A DNA stretch of 64,000 bases from Winogradskya consettensis (GTDB taxonomy: Bacteria; Actinomycetota; Actinomycetes; Mycobacteriales; Micromonosporaceae), in contig NZ_BOQP01000013.1 in assembly GCF_018332715.1 (NCBI RefSeq), positions 113,605 to 177,604 on the forward strand, in the 5' to 3' direction. Below, one piece after another: positions 8,126 to 16,978 of the stretch. The notes beneath the pieces were generated by a model. That model was given only the letters and a program-made list of their open reading frames with translations. It ran no database searches and had not been told where the DNA came from. The position numbers and the translations under genes were made by a program. Each line of letters opens with the position of its first letter. The first letter of the stretch is position 1.

Positions 8126-8318
8126 GCATCCAGCTCGCCAAAGAACGCCAGGACCGACGCGATCACCAGGTCGGGATCGGTCACCGGGGTGAGGTGGCCG
8201 GCGCCGGGGAGTTCCAGTTAGCGGCTGTGCGTGATCGCCGCCGCCACCTCGCGCGCACGGGCCGCGAAGGTGTCAGTTGGGCCGAAGGTTTCGTAGCGTC
8301 CGGCGTCCGCCGGATTCA
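8122..8318 (-). pseudogene. Alpha/beta-hydrolase C-terminal remnant
   Basis: Reading the minus strand from about 8318 gives LNPADAGRYETFGPTDTFAA, a helix, SR, an in-frame TAA at 8218-8220, then LELPGAGHLTPVTDPDLVIA and a normal end FGELDA followed by TAA at 8122-8124. The GAGHLTP motif with its His is the catalytic-His segment of alpha/beta-hydrolases, and the spacing to the end is normal. The stop replaces one residue before LELPGAGH (a Tyr codon TAC to TAA would explain it). No N-terminal part with a GxSxG nucleophile exists upstream, where the DinB gene now lies. This is therefore a truncated, inactivated gene. Confidence 0.7.
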
Positions 8319-8882
8319 GGGTTTCCAGGGCTTCATCCAGGGGGATTCGGGCCAGCCTTCGGCTGCTGCCATCAATGGGTACGCCGTGGCGCCGTCGACT
8401 GATTCGCGGATGATGTCGGCGTGGCCTGCGTGGCGGGCGGTTTCTTGGATCAGGTGGAGCAGGACCCAGCGTACGGACCAGTTGTCGATGTCTTTCGGGT
8501 TCCAGGGGACCGTGTGGTCGACCGGGACGGGGTGGTCGAGGTCGTCGATTTCCGCGATCGTTTTCTCGGTTCGCGCGGCGATGCGGTCGTAGTTGGCGAA
8601 CACGTCGTCGATCGTTTCACCGTCGGCCAGCCGGAAATTGTTCTCGTAGGCGGCGTAGTCGACCGGGCGGGACTCACGGCGTACGGTGTCGATCCAGTTT
8701 TCCTCGGTTGAGGCGCAATGCTTGATCAGACCGCCCACCGTGAGCGGGCTGGCCGATGCGGCGGTTCTGAGCTGGTCCTCGGTGAGGCCGAAGGCCGTCA
8801 GGCGCACGACGTAACGCATCTGGGTGAGGTAGGCGAGCAGTCCCTCACGTTCGTTGCTGATGGCGCCGACCTGACCGGGCAT
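8316..8882 (-). CDS. DinB family protein (mycothiol-dependent-like)
   Basis: The 188-residue protein has the four-helix DinB layout. The first metal His sits in LIKHCASTEENWIDTVRRE, and the closing pair in WSVRWVLLHLIQETARHAGHADIIRE, where HxxxH supplies the other ligands. This is the pattern of the actinobacterial DinB/DUF664 group, many of which are putative thiol-S-transferases using mycothiol. A good ribosome binding site (AGGAGAAAGCTC) precedes the ATG at 8882. It follows tyrA by 40 bases on the same strand, and its 3' end touches the hydrolase remnant. The substrate is unknown. Confidence 0.85.
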   Translation of the reverse strand: MPGQVGAISNEREGLLAYLTQMRYVVRLTAFGLTEDQLRTAASASPLTVGGLIKHCASTEENWIDTVRRESRPVDYAAYENNFRLADGETIDDVFANYDRIAARTEKTIAEIDDLDHPVPVDHTVPWNPKDIDNWSVRWVLLHLIQETARHAGHADIIRESVDGATAYPLMAAAEGWPESPWMKPWKP

Positions 8883-8922
8883 GAGCTTTCTCCTGTCCTT
8901 TTAGCGAGGCTTCCCGCTCAGG

Positions 8923-9936
8923 TTAGGAGGATTTCAGGTCAGTTTCCGGCCGCATTCCGATCGCCGTGTCACCCACCCGGGTCACCCATCCGCCGGAGCG
9001 CCCGAGCGCGAGCAGAGAATCCCGATCAAGGCCGATTTCCACGGGTACGCCCGGAGCGGCCGGCCACCCCCGCCGAAGCTCACCGGGCCGGCGCAGAAGC
9101 CCCGTCAACTCGTCGACGGAGTCGAGCGATTCCGCGAAAATCGACAGGTCGGAAAGAACGAGTTCCATTGCTTCGCGTACGGCGTCCGCGTTGCCGCCGC
9201 ACATTGCCGCAATGAGTTCGGGGCGGGTGGCGGCTACTCGCGTACCGTCGCGGAAAGAGCCGGCGGCGAGCGTACCCGCCAAGGGGTTGTCCTCGATCAG
9301 GTTGCTGAGCGCCGCGGCCAGCAGGTGTGGAACGTGGCTGATCCGGGCTACGGCCCGGTCGTGTTCGTCGGCGGTCGCGGGCACGACCCGGGCACCGATG
9401 GACGTGTAGAGGCCGGCCAGTGTGAGCCAGTCGTCCAGGCCGGTGCTGCCGGGCTCCAGGCAGAGCACCCACGCACACTCGTCGAACAGGTGCGGGTCGG
9501 ACGCGAGGAAACTCGACGACTCCTTGCCGGCCATGGGATGCCCGCCGACGTAGCGCAGGCCGCCCATCAGGTCACGGACCGGGCCTTTCACCGAGGTGAC
9601 GTCGGTGATCAGGCCGAGGAAGCCGCTCAGCTCGGCGAGTACGGCGGGCACCGCGGGCAATGGGACGGCGAGCACCACCACCTCGGCGTCCGCAACCGCG
9701 TCGGCGACGCTGTCGGTGACGTGCCAGGCGCCCTTGATCTCGACCGGGCGGATCGAGGGGTCGGCGAAGTGGTGAGCACCCGCGGCCTTGGCCATCGCGG
9801 TCGCCTCCACCCGGGTCGAGGGCGCCAGGTCATAACCGGTGACGTTATGCCCGTGGGCGGCTAAGGCGCGCAGCAGCGAGCCGCCGATGAGTCCGAGACC
9901 GATGACCGCGACATTCACGGGCCGACTCTCGCACAC
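8923..9936 (-). CDS. tyrA: Prephenate dehydrogenase TyrA
   Basis: The enzyme oxidises prephenate to 4-hydroxyphenylpyruvate in tyrosine synthesis. The N-terminal NAD(P) fold is clear: VAVIGLGLIGGSLLRALAAHG, with the acidic end of strand two in VTGYDL. Next come VVLAVPLPAVPAVLAEL, ITDVTSVKGPV and YVGGHPMAGKESS (conserved His of the family). The helical C-terminal domain includes HDRAVARISHVPHLLAAAL. Length (337) is normal for the monofunctional enzyme; there is no ACT domain or chorismate mutase fusion. A GTG six codons in (VNVAVIG) is an alternative start. It begins 7 bases after the LytM gene ends, so the two may be co-transcribed. Confidence 0.9.
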   Translation of the reverse strand: MCESRPVNVAVIGLGLIGGSLLRALAAHGHNVTGYDLAPSTRVEATAMAKAAGAHHFADPSIRPVEIKGAWHVTDSVADAVADAEVVVLAVPLPAVPAVLAELSGFLGLITDVTSVKGPVRDLMGGLRYVGGHPMAGKESSSFLASDPHLFDECAWVLCLEPGSTGLDDWLTLAGLYTSIGARVVPATADEHDRAVARISHVPHLLAAALSNLIEDNPLAGTLAAGSFRDGTRVAATRPELIAAMCGGNADAVREAMELVLSDLSIFAESLDSVDELTGLLRRPGELRRGWPAAPGVPVEIGLDRDSLLALGRSGGWVTRVGDTAIGMRPETDLKSS

Positions 9937-9943
9937 CCGGCCG

Positions 9944-10684
9944 TCAGGCCTTGCAGTTGTTGGCCTTCGCCCAGGAGTTCACCTTCGCGACGGGGCTCTT
10001 GTTGCCGCCCTTGCGCCACGAGTCCAGGAACGTCGCCGGCCAGATCACACCGCGCCGCACCTTCCAGTCGCCCGTCTTCGCGCACGCCGGCGAGATGCCG
10101 TAGTGCAGGTGGCAGACGCCGTTCGCGTTACCGGTGTGCCCGACCTTGCCGACCTGCTGGCCCGCCGTGACCCGGACGCCGGCCTTGATCCCCGACAGCA
10201 CCTTGCTCAGGTGCGAGCCGTAGTAACGCACCCCGTCATCGCCCAGGATCGACACGGAGAGGCCGCCGTTGAGCGGACCGTCCGGCTGACCCTTCACGTA
10301 CTCGTCCTTGAGGCTCACCTCCAGCACGACACCGCTGGTCGTGGCGACCGCCGGCTCACCGCAGTCAGCGAAGATGTCCGTCGCCGGATACTTGCTGTGC
10401 GTCGGGTGATAGTCGACGTTCGAGGCCTTCACCGGGAATGCGTACTTCACGGTCGTCGCGGTCTTGCTCGGGCTTTTGCTCGGAGTCGGGCTCGGGCTCG
10501 TGGACGGCGGCGCGCTGGCTTTACCAGCGGCTGACGGCGGGTCCGCGGACTCCGTCGCCGCCGTCGAGGGCGGATCCACGAACTGCGGTGTCGCCGAGCC
10601 CGACGAGTCGTCACTCGGCGAGCCGCAAGCGGCGAGCGAGAACACGGCAACGGTCAGGACCGAGAACGTACGCAGAGAAACCAC
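9944..10684 (-). CDS. M23/LytM-type peptidase domain lipoprotein
   Basis: A 246-residue exported lipoprotein. The GTG at 10684 gives VVSLRTFSVLTVAVFSLAAC, a signal peptide with lipobox LAAC; longer in-frame starts to 10807 would place the signal internally. A Ser/Thr/Pro-rich linker (about residues 25-75) precedes a LytM domain: HSKYPATDIFADCG provides the first His and Asp zinc ligands, and NGVCHLHYGISP the HxH pair, so the zinc site appears complete. A GHTGNANG turn also fits. It probably acts on peptidoglycan at the cell surface, or as an amidase activator. It is divergent from the Pro-rich membrane gene. Confidence 0.85.
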   Translation of the reverse strand: MVSLRTFSVLTVAVFSLAACGSPSDDSSGSATPQFVDPPSTAATESADPPSAAGKASAPPSTSPSPTPSKSPSKTATTVKYAFPVKASNVDYHPTHSKYPATDIFADCGEPAVATTSGVVLEVSLKDEYVKGQPDGPLNGGLSVSILGDDGVRYYGSHLSKVLSGIKAGVRVTAGQQVGKVGHTGNANGVCHLHYGISPACAKTGDWKVRRGVIWPATFLDSWRKGGNKSPVAKVNSWAKANNCKA

Positions 10685-10748
10685 GGCGCCATCCTGGCAG
10701 AAGTCATCCATCCCCGCTGACCTGCCGACCGTGGATAAGGTGAGTGAC

Positions 10749-11312
10749 ATGACGGAACAGCACGGCGGCTGGGGCTCCTCGACACCGCCGCCCGGCTGGC
10801 TGCCCACGTCCGGGCAGCCGACGATGGTCTCCTCGGCGCCCCCTGCCCACCCGCAGGCCCTTCAGCCGAGCCGGCCTCCCGCAATGCCGCCTTACGCGAC
10901 TGCGCCATACGCAAACGCGCCCCACCCGACTGCGCCATATGCGAATGCGCCCTACTCGATGCCGCCCGGCATGGCACCGATGGGCCGCCCGCCCGCGTTC
11001 CCGCCGAGCCTGCCGCCCCGCCCTGTCTACCGCGAACCTCACACCATCTCAGCGGGCCCGCTCCTGGCCGGCATCGGCGCGACGGCACTCTGGTTCGCCC
11101 TCTTCGGAGCCCTCGGCCGCGACCTCATGTCGTACGCCTGGTGGACGCTCGCCGCCGCCGTCTCCGCCTGGCTGGCAGCCGCCCTCCTCACCCTCATCGG
11201 CAACCGCGGCGTCGCCGTGGGAGTCGCGGTCAGCAGCGCCCTCGGCCTGTCCATCGCAGCCGGCTTCGTAGCCGCCCGATGGATCACCACCAACGACTGG
11301 CCCCTGTGGTGA
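10749..11312 (+). CDS. Proline-rich membrane protein
   Basis: The 187-residue protein has an N-terminal low-complexity half with repeats of the type YANAP and APY, then four hydrophobic segments from residue 100 onward and a short tail, DWPLW. AAGGTGAG just before the ATG at 10749 is a plausible ribosome binding site; a GTG at 10740 (VSDMTEQ) is also in frame. Pro-rich leader plus membrane helices is common in actinobacterial envelope proteins of unknown function. I assign no role. Longer upstream extension of the frame overlaps the LytM signal region and is not supported. Confidence 0.7.
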   Translation: MTEQHGGWGSSTPPPGWLPTSGQPTMVSSAPPAHPQALQPSRPPAMPPYATAPYANAPHPTAPYANAPYSMPPGMAPMGRPPAFPPSLPPRPVYREPHTISAGPLLAGIGATALWFALFGALGRDLMSYAWWTLAAAVSAWLAAALLTLIGNRGVAVGVAVSSALGLSIAAGFVAARWITTNDWPLW

Positions 11313-11414
11313 TTGCCCCACTCTGCCCATCCCTGTGAGCCACAATGGGTACGCTCCCAGTCGCACAACGCACTCACCCTTGACGAACGCCGACAGCCCA
11401 GGAAGTCTCGGCTC

Positions 11415-11582
11415 ATGGCCCACGTACCGCAGCGACTCGACCCCGAGCGTCGCCGTCGCCGGCTCGAGCTCCTGGCAGCCCTCGCCGACGCCAAATCAGC
11501 CCGGGACCACGCCCAGCCGTCCCGCCTCCGCGGCGCCCGCCTCCGCGAACTGATCGCCAACCGCCGCCGCCTCGCCAACTGA
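11415..11582 (+). CDS. Small basic hypothetical protein
   Basis: A 55-residue frame starting MAHVPQRLDPERRRRRLELL is rich in Arg and Leu and predicts as one or two helices. An in-frame start at 11313 exists but overlaps nothing conserved. There is no strong ribosome binding site and no recognised family. It is kept because it is the only plausible coding explanation of this segment; similar short Arg-rich proteins are frequent in this group of bacteria. Confidence 0.35.
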   Translation: MAHVPQRLDPERRRRRLELLAALADAKSARDHAQPSRLRGARLRELIANRRRLAN

Positions 11583-12141
11583 CCCGGCCGGCATTGCGCG
11601 CTGTCTGGCCAGACCCGAGAGGCGCGCTTACCCGCACGTAGGTGTCGGCGTCCGCGACGCGGTTCGTCAGCCTTCGCTATGAGCCCGAGGACCCCGCCGC
11701 CGCCGGACTCGACGACGTATCTGACCTCGCTCGCCGCCGTTGGTGCGCTGATGTCGTGTGAAGACCTGCTCACGAAGGTCCCCCACAGTTCCAACTGACG
11801 CCCGGATCCCGCCGAGGCCAAGACGGTCGAGCCATGAATGGCGAGCTTCGTGAATGTGATCCGCATGACTCAAGCGGCGCTCGCGCCGACAGGCTGTGCC
11901 GGCGACACCGCAGGTCGGCAGCGAACGACCTGAGTCCGCCTTCACCGTGGATCGGTCCGCCGTAGCGGGTCATCACGGCAACTGAAGCTACAACAAGAAA
12001 TGCACGGTGCCTTCACACGCTTTCGGGACGCGAGATCTCGTGGTCCTTGGACCGGATGGCTGCGTGATCAGGCCGGGACGGCAGCGCGCTGGGCGGTGGA
12101 CTCAGGGCTGGGGGGTTGGGCGTACTTGGAGGGGGAGAGCC
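11583..12141. other. Gene-free stretch
   Basis: No supported gene. A short frame at about 11679 (MSPRTPPPPDSTTYLTSL) and another phase reading RYEPEDPAAAGLDDVSDLAR could be the decayed remains of a gene, but neither is long enough or similar enough to anything to call. The right end is the region downstream of the DUF885 peptidase gene. Confidence 0.4.
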
Positions 12142-13812
12142 CTACAGGCGCGCCAAGGCCTTGCGAAGCGGGTCGAGGCCCAGGGAGCCGAGGTTAAGGG
12201 CGTCGCGGTGGAAGTCTTTGAGGTTGAAGGTGGGGCCTTTTCGGGCTTTGGCGTCGTCTCGGGCTTGGAGCCAGATGCGTTCGCCGACCTTGTAGGAGGG
12301 GGCTTGGCCGGGCCAGCCGAGGTAGCGCTTCCATTCGAAGCGGAGGACGTCTTCCTGCATGCGGCAGTGCTGGCGGAGGAAGTCCCAGCCGAGTTGGGGG
12401 GTCCAGCGGGCGCCGGGGTGGAAGGCGAAGGGGTTGTCGCGGGGGATTTCCAGCTCAAGGTGCATGCCGATGTCGACGATGACGCGGGTGGCTCGGAGGG
12501 CTTGGGCGTCGAGCATGCCGAGGCGGTCGCCGGGGTCGGCGAGGTAGCCGAGGTCGTCCATGAGGCGTTCGGCGTAGAGGGCCCAGCCTTCGCCGTGGCC
12601 GGAGGACCAGCAAAGAAGACGTTGCCAGCGGTTGAGGGTGTCGGCTTCGTGGATGGTCTGGCCGATCTGGAGGTGATGGCCGGGGACGCCCTCGTGGTAG
12701 ACCGTGGAGGTTTCGCGCCAGGTGGAGAATTCGGTCTGGCCTTCGGGGACGGCCCACCACATGCGGCCGGGGCGGCTGAAGTCCTCGCTGGGTGCGGTGT
12801 AGTAGATGCCGCCGTCGCTGGTGGGGGCGAGGCAGGCTTCGACCGTGCGGACGGCCGGCGGGATGTCGAAGTGGGTGCCGTTGAGCTCGGAGATGGCCTT
12901 GTCGGCGGTGGCCTGCATCCAGTCGCGGAAGGCTTCCTTGCTGGGGATGCGGCGGGCCGGGTCGGCGTCGAGGAGGGCGACGGCTTCGTCCACTGTGGCG
13001 CCGGGGCCGGCGATCTGGGCGGCCGTCGCGCGCATCTCGCGCTCGAGGCGGGCCAGCTCCTCGAAGCCCCAGGCGTAGGTTTCGTGCTGGTCGATGCGGG
13101 CGCCGAGGAAGTATTGCGAGGCGCGGTCATAGCGCTCCGGGCCGGCGGCTTCCTTGTCGCGGCCGTAGGGGGACAGCTCGGTGAGCAGGAACTGGCCGAA
13201 CTCCGCGACGGCGGCCGTGGCCGCGGCGGCGTTGCGGGTGAGCTCGGTCTGCAGCAAGCCGGTCGCCTCGAGGCCGTCGGCGAGGCCGTGGAAGAAGTTG
13301 TCGCGGGCCGGGTCGGTCCAGGTGGCGCATTGTTCGGCGACCTCGATCATCTGGATCCGCGCGCTGGCGTTGCCCTTGGCGGCCTCGTCGAGCAGCGTGC
13401 GCCGGTATTGCCGCAGGGCGTGCGGGAAGCCGCCGAGGCGGGCCGAGATGTTGGCGACCGCCTCCTCGCCCTGGACCGGCATGAGGTCGAAGGTCATCCG
13501 CATGCCGTGGACCGCGCTGGTGATGACGTTGATCTCGCTGGCGATGTCGCCGGCGTCGTAGCGGGTCAGGTCGAGACCGAGCCGCTCCTGCATGGCGTCC
13601 TTGGCGACGTTCTCACGCTCGGTCGCGGGCTCGATCAGGTCGAGCTCGGTCAGCGTGCGGCGGGCCAGCTCGGCCTGGGCCTCGAAGCCCTCCGGCGACA
13701 GGTCGTCGAGCTGGGCGTCGAAGCCGGGCACGCCGATGAAGGTGGCGCCGGTCGGGTTGAGCGGGGCCCACTCGTCGACGTAGCGGTTCGCAAGGTCATC
13801 AATCTGTCCCAC
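12142..13812 (-). CDS. DUF885 family zinc peptidase-like protein
   Basis: The 556-residue protein has the DUF885 hallmark TVYHEGVPGHHLQIG, in which HEGxPGHH provides HExxxxH-type metal ligands, followed by SSGHGEGWALYAERLMDDLG, the second conserved block with the Glu ligand. The C-terminal part WTPQLGWDFLRQHCRM and PGQAPSYKVGERIWL also match the family. No signal peptide, so it is likely cytoplasmic; the family is thought to be peptidases related to M32-like enzymes. It is the last gene of a minus-strand run with the PHP gene and the two paralogues (gaps of 40, 4 and 21 bases). A long overlapping frame on the plus strand is a codon-bias shadow. Confidence 0.9.
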   Translation of the reverse strand: MGQIDDLANRYVDEWAPLNPTGATFIGVPGFDAQLDDLSPEGFEAQAELARRTLTELDLIEPATERENVAKDAMQERLGLDLTRYDAGDIASEINVITSAVHGMRMTFDLMPVQGEEAVANISARLGGFPHALRQYRRTLLDEAAKGNASARIQMIEVAEQCATWTDPARDNFFHGLADGLEATGLLQTELTRNAAAATAAVAEFGQFLLTELSPYGRDKEAAGPERYDRASQYFLGARIDQHETYAWGFEELARLEREMRATAAQIAGPGATVDEAVALLDADPARRIPSKEAFRDWMQATADKAISELNGTHFDIPPAVRTVEACLAPTSDGGIYYTAPSEDFSRPGRMWWAVPEGQTEFSTWRETSTVYHEGVPGHHLQIGQTIHEADTLNRWQRLLCWSSGHGEGWALYAERLMDDLGYLADPGDRLGMLDAQALRATRVIVDIGMHLELEIPRDNPFAFHPGARWTPQLGWDFLRQHCRMQEDVLRFEWKRYLGWPGQAPSYKVGERIWLQARDDAKARKGPTFNLKDFHRDALNLGSLGLDPLRKALARL

Positions 13813-13852
13813 GCGACGACCCTACGGGAGGGGGCTGACATTTTCCCTCCCG

Positions 13853-14920
13853 TTATCCGGGGGTGCTGTGGCTCACTGTCCAGTCGAGCAGGCGATCCAT
13901 GGACCAGGAATTGACCACCCGATCCACGGGTACGCCGCACAGCGCGGCCCGCTCGCACCCGTACCTCTGCCAATCGAGCTGTCCCGGGGCGTGCGCATCG
14001 GTGTCGATGCTGAACAGGCACCCGGCCTCGACGGCGACGGTGAGCATCCGTTTCGGGGGGTCTAGCCGGTCCGGGCGCGAGTTGATCTCGATGGCCTTGC
14101 CGTGCTCGGCGACCGCGGCGACCACTCTGTGCAGGTCGAAGTCGCTCGGCGGCCGGGTGTGCCCGCGCCGATGCCCCTTGTCACCTTCCCCAGAGGCTGA
14201 CACCTTCCGCCCGGTCATGTGCCCGAGGATGTCGAGGTGCGGGTTCTCGATGGCCGCCAGCATCCGGCGGGTCATCTTGGCCGAGTCGTCCCGCAGCCCG
14301 CTGTGCACCGAGCCGACCACCACGTCGAGCCGTTCGAGCAGCTCGTCCTCCTGGTCGAGCGAGCCGTCGGCGAGGATGTCGACCTCGATGCCGGTGAGGA
14401 TGCGGAACCCCTCGGGCAGCGCCTCGTTGACCTTCGCCACGTGATCGAGTTGTTTGCGCAGCCGGGCGGCGGTCAGGCCGTGCGCCACGGTGAGTCGTGG
14501 CGAGTGGTCGGTGAGCACCATGTATTCGTGGCCGAGCTCGACGGCGGCCAGTGCCATCTCCTCGATGGGCGAGCCGCCGTCGGACCAGTCGGAGTGGCAG
14601 TGACAGTCGCCGCGCAGCGCCGAGCGCAGGACCGCGGCCGCACCCTTGAGGTCGGTGCCCTCGGTCGACTCGATGCGGCGCAGGTAGACGGGCTCCTCGC
14701 CGGCGAGCGACTCGGTGATGCAGCGGGCGGTCACGTCGCCGATCCCGGTGAGGTCGGCGAGGGTGCCGTCCGCTGCCCGCCGGGCGAGCTCGTCGGCGGG
14801 CAGCGCCGCGACTGTCGCAGCCGCTGACCGGAACGCTTTGACCCGGTAGGTCGCCTCATTGGCGCGTTCCAGCAGAAAAGCGATGCGTCGCAGGTCAGCG
14901 ATCGGATCTCGGGAGGTCAC
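13853..14920 (-). CDS. PHP-domain phosphoesterase with N-terminal helix-hairpin-helix (PolX-like)
   Basis: Residues 1-85 form the helical HhH-type region seen at the N-terminus of DNA polymerase X (ERANEATYRVKAFRSAA and LTGIGDVTARCITESL). Residues about 103-350 are the PHP domain: GDCHCHSDWSDGGSPIEEM gives the first metal His residues, then VLTDHSPRL, TGIEVDIL, GSVHSGL, DILGHMTGR, EINSRP and SIDTDAHAP, which together make the trinuclear metal site. The polymerase domain itself is absent, so this is a stand-alone HhH-PHP protein, a common actinobacterial type. It probably hydrolyses a phosphate ester or trims DNA ends; neither is shown. Confidence 0.85.
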   Translation of the reverse strand: MTSRDPIADLRRIAFLLERANEATYRVKAFRSAAATVAALPADELARRAADGTLADLTGIGDVTARCITESLAGEEPVYLRRIESTEGTDLKGAAAVLRSALRGDCHCHSDWSDGGSPIEEMALAAVELGHEYMVLTDHSPRLTVAHGLTAARLRKQLDHVAKVNEALPEGFRILTGIEVDILADGSLDQEDELLERLDVVVGSVHSGLRDDSAKMTRRMLAAIENPHLDILGHMTGRKVSASGEGDKGHRRGHTRPPSDFDLHRVVAAVAEHGKAIEINSRPDRLDPPKRMLTVAVEAGCLFSIDTDAHAPGQLDWQRYGCERAALCGVPVDRVVNSWSMDRLLDWTVSHSTPG

Positions 14921-14924
14921 CAGG

Positions 14925-15878
14925 TCACGATAGGGCCTGGCGGACGTTCTCGCGGCTGGTGAGAAAGACCGTGGCGGGGTCGCCGAGATACGACCACGGC
15001 TGCTCGCTCGGGTAGTCGCCGATGGCGTCGAAGCAGGACTGGGCGGCCCGGGCCTCCCCGCCGCCCCCGAAGGCGATCGCGAAGATCCCGAAACTGCTCT
15101 GGAAGCCGGGCGTACGCGGGAACGCCGGGTGGAAGATGGACCTGTTCGCGGCGGCGTGCACCTCAGCCACCACCTCCGGGCGGGCCAGGTAGTCCTCGCC
15201 GGAGATCTGCGCCGCGATCTCGAAGTGGGCCCACGCGATCAGCGTGCCGAGCGGGTTACCGTCCGGCATCGCCGCGACCGTCCGGCGGGCGAAGTCCAGG
15301 GCCAGCTCGTCACTGCCGCCCCACTTGGCGCACTTCTGCTGCAGCAGGACGTGGTACGCGCCACGGTGCCAGCGGTTCCGCGCGATGACCTGCTCGAAGC
15401 GGCGCTCAGCTTCCTCGAGACCGAGCTGGCGCCCGACAGCCGTGTGGATCAGCTCCGTCCAGGCGATCGGGTTGTCCGGGTCACGGGCGATGGCGTCATC
15501 GAGGGCGTCCTCGGCGACCTTGAGCCGGCGGAAGAAGACCGCGAACTGCTCCTGCGAGACGGTGTCCGCACCCCCGTTGCCGCGCGCCTGCCAGGCCCAT
15601 CCAGCGGCATGCGAGCCCTTCACCAGGAAAGGCAGCGCCGAGTGCGGCTCGGCGGCGACCCATTGGTCGATCCACGGCTGGGGGCCCTGCCGATCGCAGA
15701 GCACGCCGAGAAGGAACGCGCGGATGTTCGAGTCCGTGGTCGCGGTGAGCACGTCGCGGGCGTACTTCCAGTCGCCGTTGTCGGCCGCCGCGATCAGCGA
15801 TCGGGCGGTCGGATCGCCGAAGGTCGGGTCGAACACGATCGTCGGCGCCGCCGGTTTGTCCCGTTTGAAAGGCCACAT
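14925..15878 (-). CDS. TPR-like helical protein, paralogue 1 of a tandem pair
   Basis: A 317-residue soluble, mostly helical protein starting MWPFKRDKPAAPTIVFDPTF. Conserved landmarks with its neighbour are FGDPTARSLIAAADNGDW, RQGPQPWIDQWVAAEPHSAL, QEQFAVFFRRLKVAEDALDD and DPDNPIAWTELIHTAVGRQL. The repeated helix pairs resemble tetratricopeptide repeats; the function is unknown. Such WPF-starting proteins are frequent in Actinoplanes-like genomes as small families. It starts 21 bases after the neighbouring paralogue ends and ends 4 bases before the PHP gene starts. Confidence 0.75.
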   Translation of the reverse strand: MWPFKRDKPAAPTIVFDPTFGDPTARSLIAAADNGDWKYARDVLTATTDSNIRAFLLGVLCDRQGPQPWIDQWVAAEPHSALPFLVKGSHAAGWAWQARGNGGADTVSQEQFAVFFRRLKVAEDALDDAIARDPDNPIAWTELIHTAVGRQLGLEEAERRFEQVIARNRWHRGAYHVLLQQKCAKWGGSDELALDFARRTVAAMPDGNPLGTLIAWAHFEIAAQISGEDYLARPEVVAEVHAAANRSIFHPAFPRTPGFQSSFGIFAIAFGGGGEARAAQSCFDAIGDYPSEQPWSYLGDPATVFLTSRENVRQALS

Positions 15879-15899
15879 GTAAGTCTGAATCTCCCCTGG

Positions 15900-16847
15900 T
15901 CAGAACAGGGATGGTAGAGGTCGGCGGCCGACCCGGGAGTAGACCTCCCGGCGGAAACCGCGGTACGACCGGACGCTGTCCCACGGGTCCTGCGCGGGCA
16001 GGTCGCCGATCGCGTCGAGGTGGGTGGCCGCCGCCTGGAACTCCCCGGCGAACACGAACGCGAGGGCGAAATACCCCTCGGCGGCCTGGTAGCCGGGTCG
16101 GCGCTGGAAAGCGGGGTGCCGCACGGACCTGCCGCCGGCGGCGTAGAGCTCGGCGATCACTCCCGTACGCCGCAGGTAGTCGATTCCCTCGTCGTGCCGG
16201 CCGGCGTGCTGCAGGTACGCCTCCGGAACGAGCATGCCCAGCTCGGACCCGTCCGGCATGTCCTCGACCGTCTGCCGGGCGAAATCCACGCCGATGCCTT
16301 CCTGCCCGCTCCACTTCTCGTGCAGCTGGTTCAGCAGGTTGCGATGCGCGCCCCGGTTCCAGCGGTCCCGGGCGATCGCCTCGCTGAAGCGGTGCCGTGC
16401 CTCCCCGATCCCGAGCTGGCGGCCCATCGCCGTGACGACCCGCTGGGACCAGGCGATCGGGCTGTCCCGGTCCCGGGTGGCCGCCTCGTCGAGAGCGTCC
16501 TCGGCCAGCTTGAGCCGGCGGAAGAACACGGCGAACTGGTCCTGCGACACGTCCTTGGCCAGTTTCGTGCTGCGCGCCTCCCAGGCGTACACGATCTGCT
16601 GGCGGCCCTTGGCGAGGTAGGGGAGTGCGGATCTCGGCTCAGCCTTGATCCATTCGTCGATCCAGGGCTGCGGTCCTTCCCGCTCCACGGCGAGGCACAG
16701 ATAGAACTCGCGCTGGTCCCAGTCGGTGACCGCGGTGAGCCCGTCGCGGACCGTGGCCCAGTCGCCACGCTCCCCGGCGGCGGCCAGCGCACGCGCGGCC
16801 GGATCGCCGAAAGTGGGGTCGAAAGCGAGCTTCTCGAACGGCCACAT
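15900..16847 (-). CDS. TPR-like helical protein, paralogue 2 of a tandem pair
   Basis: This 315-residue protein starts MWPFEKLAFDPTFGDPAARA and aligns along its full length with the downstream neighbour: EREGPQPWIDEWIKAEPRSA, QDQFAVFFRRLKLAEDALDE and RDSPIAWSQRVVTAMGRQLG are the clearest matches. The pair is a tandem duplication that has diverged. It is the first gene of the four-gene minus-strand run and is divergent from the M48 gene, with about 130 bases between them holding both promoters. No signal peptide. Function unknown. Confidence 0.75.
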   Translation of the reverse strand: MWPFEKLAFDPTFGDPAARALAAAGERGDWATVRDGLTAVTDWDQREFYLCLAVEREGPQPWIDEWIKAEPRSALPYLAKGRQQIVYAWEARSTKLAKDVSQDQFAVFFRRLKLAEDALDEAATRDRDSPIAWSQRVVTAMGRQLGIGEARHRFSEAIARDRWNRGAHRNLLNQLHEKWSGQEGIGVDFARQTVEDMPDGSELGMLVPEAYLQHAGRHDEGIDYLRRTGVIAELYAAGGRSVRHPAFQRRPGYQAAEGYFALAFVFAGEFQAAATHLDAIGDLPAQDPWDSVRSYRGFRREVYSRVGRRPLPSLF

Positions 16848-16978
16848 GAGATCTGTCCCCCCGGCTGCGGAGACAGGATCTTAAGGGGTTGCCCGGTAAA
16901 GATCGAGATCGGTATCTTCCCCGGACCGTCGGGCCGACCGGGCTCTCAGACGGGAAATCGGGGAAGGAAGCACGGGGG

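Noticed and set aside
11679..11798. A 39-residue frame MSPRTPPPPDSTTYLTSL and following
   Set aside because: Too short, no ribosome binding site and no similarity; possibly decayed sequence.
12007..13914. A 635-residue open frame on the plus strand opposite the DUF885 gene
   Set aside because: It is Gly/Val/Ala/Glu-rich with no motif, while the minus strand carries clear family motifs; it is a GC-bias shadow.
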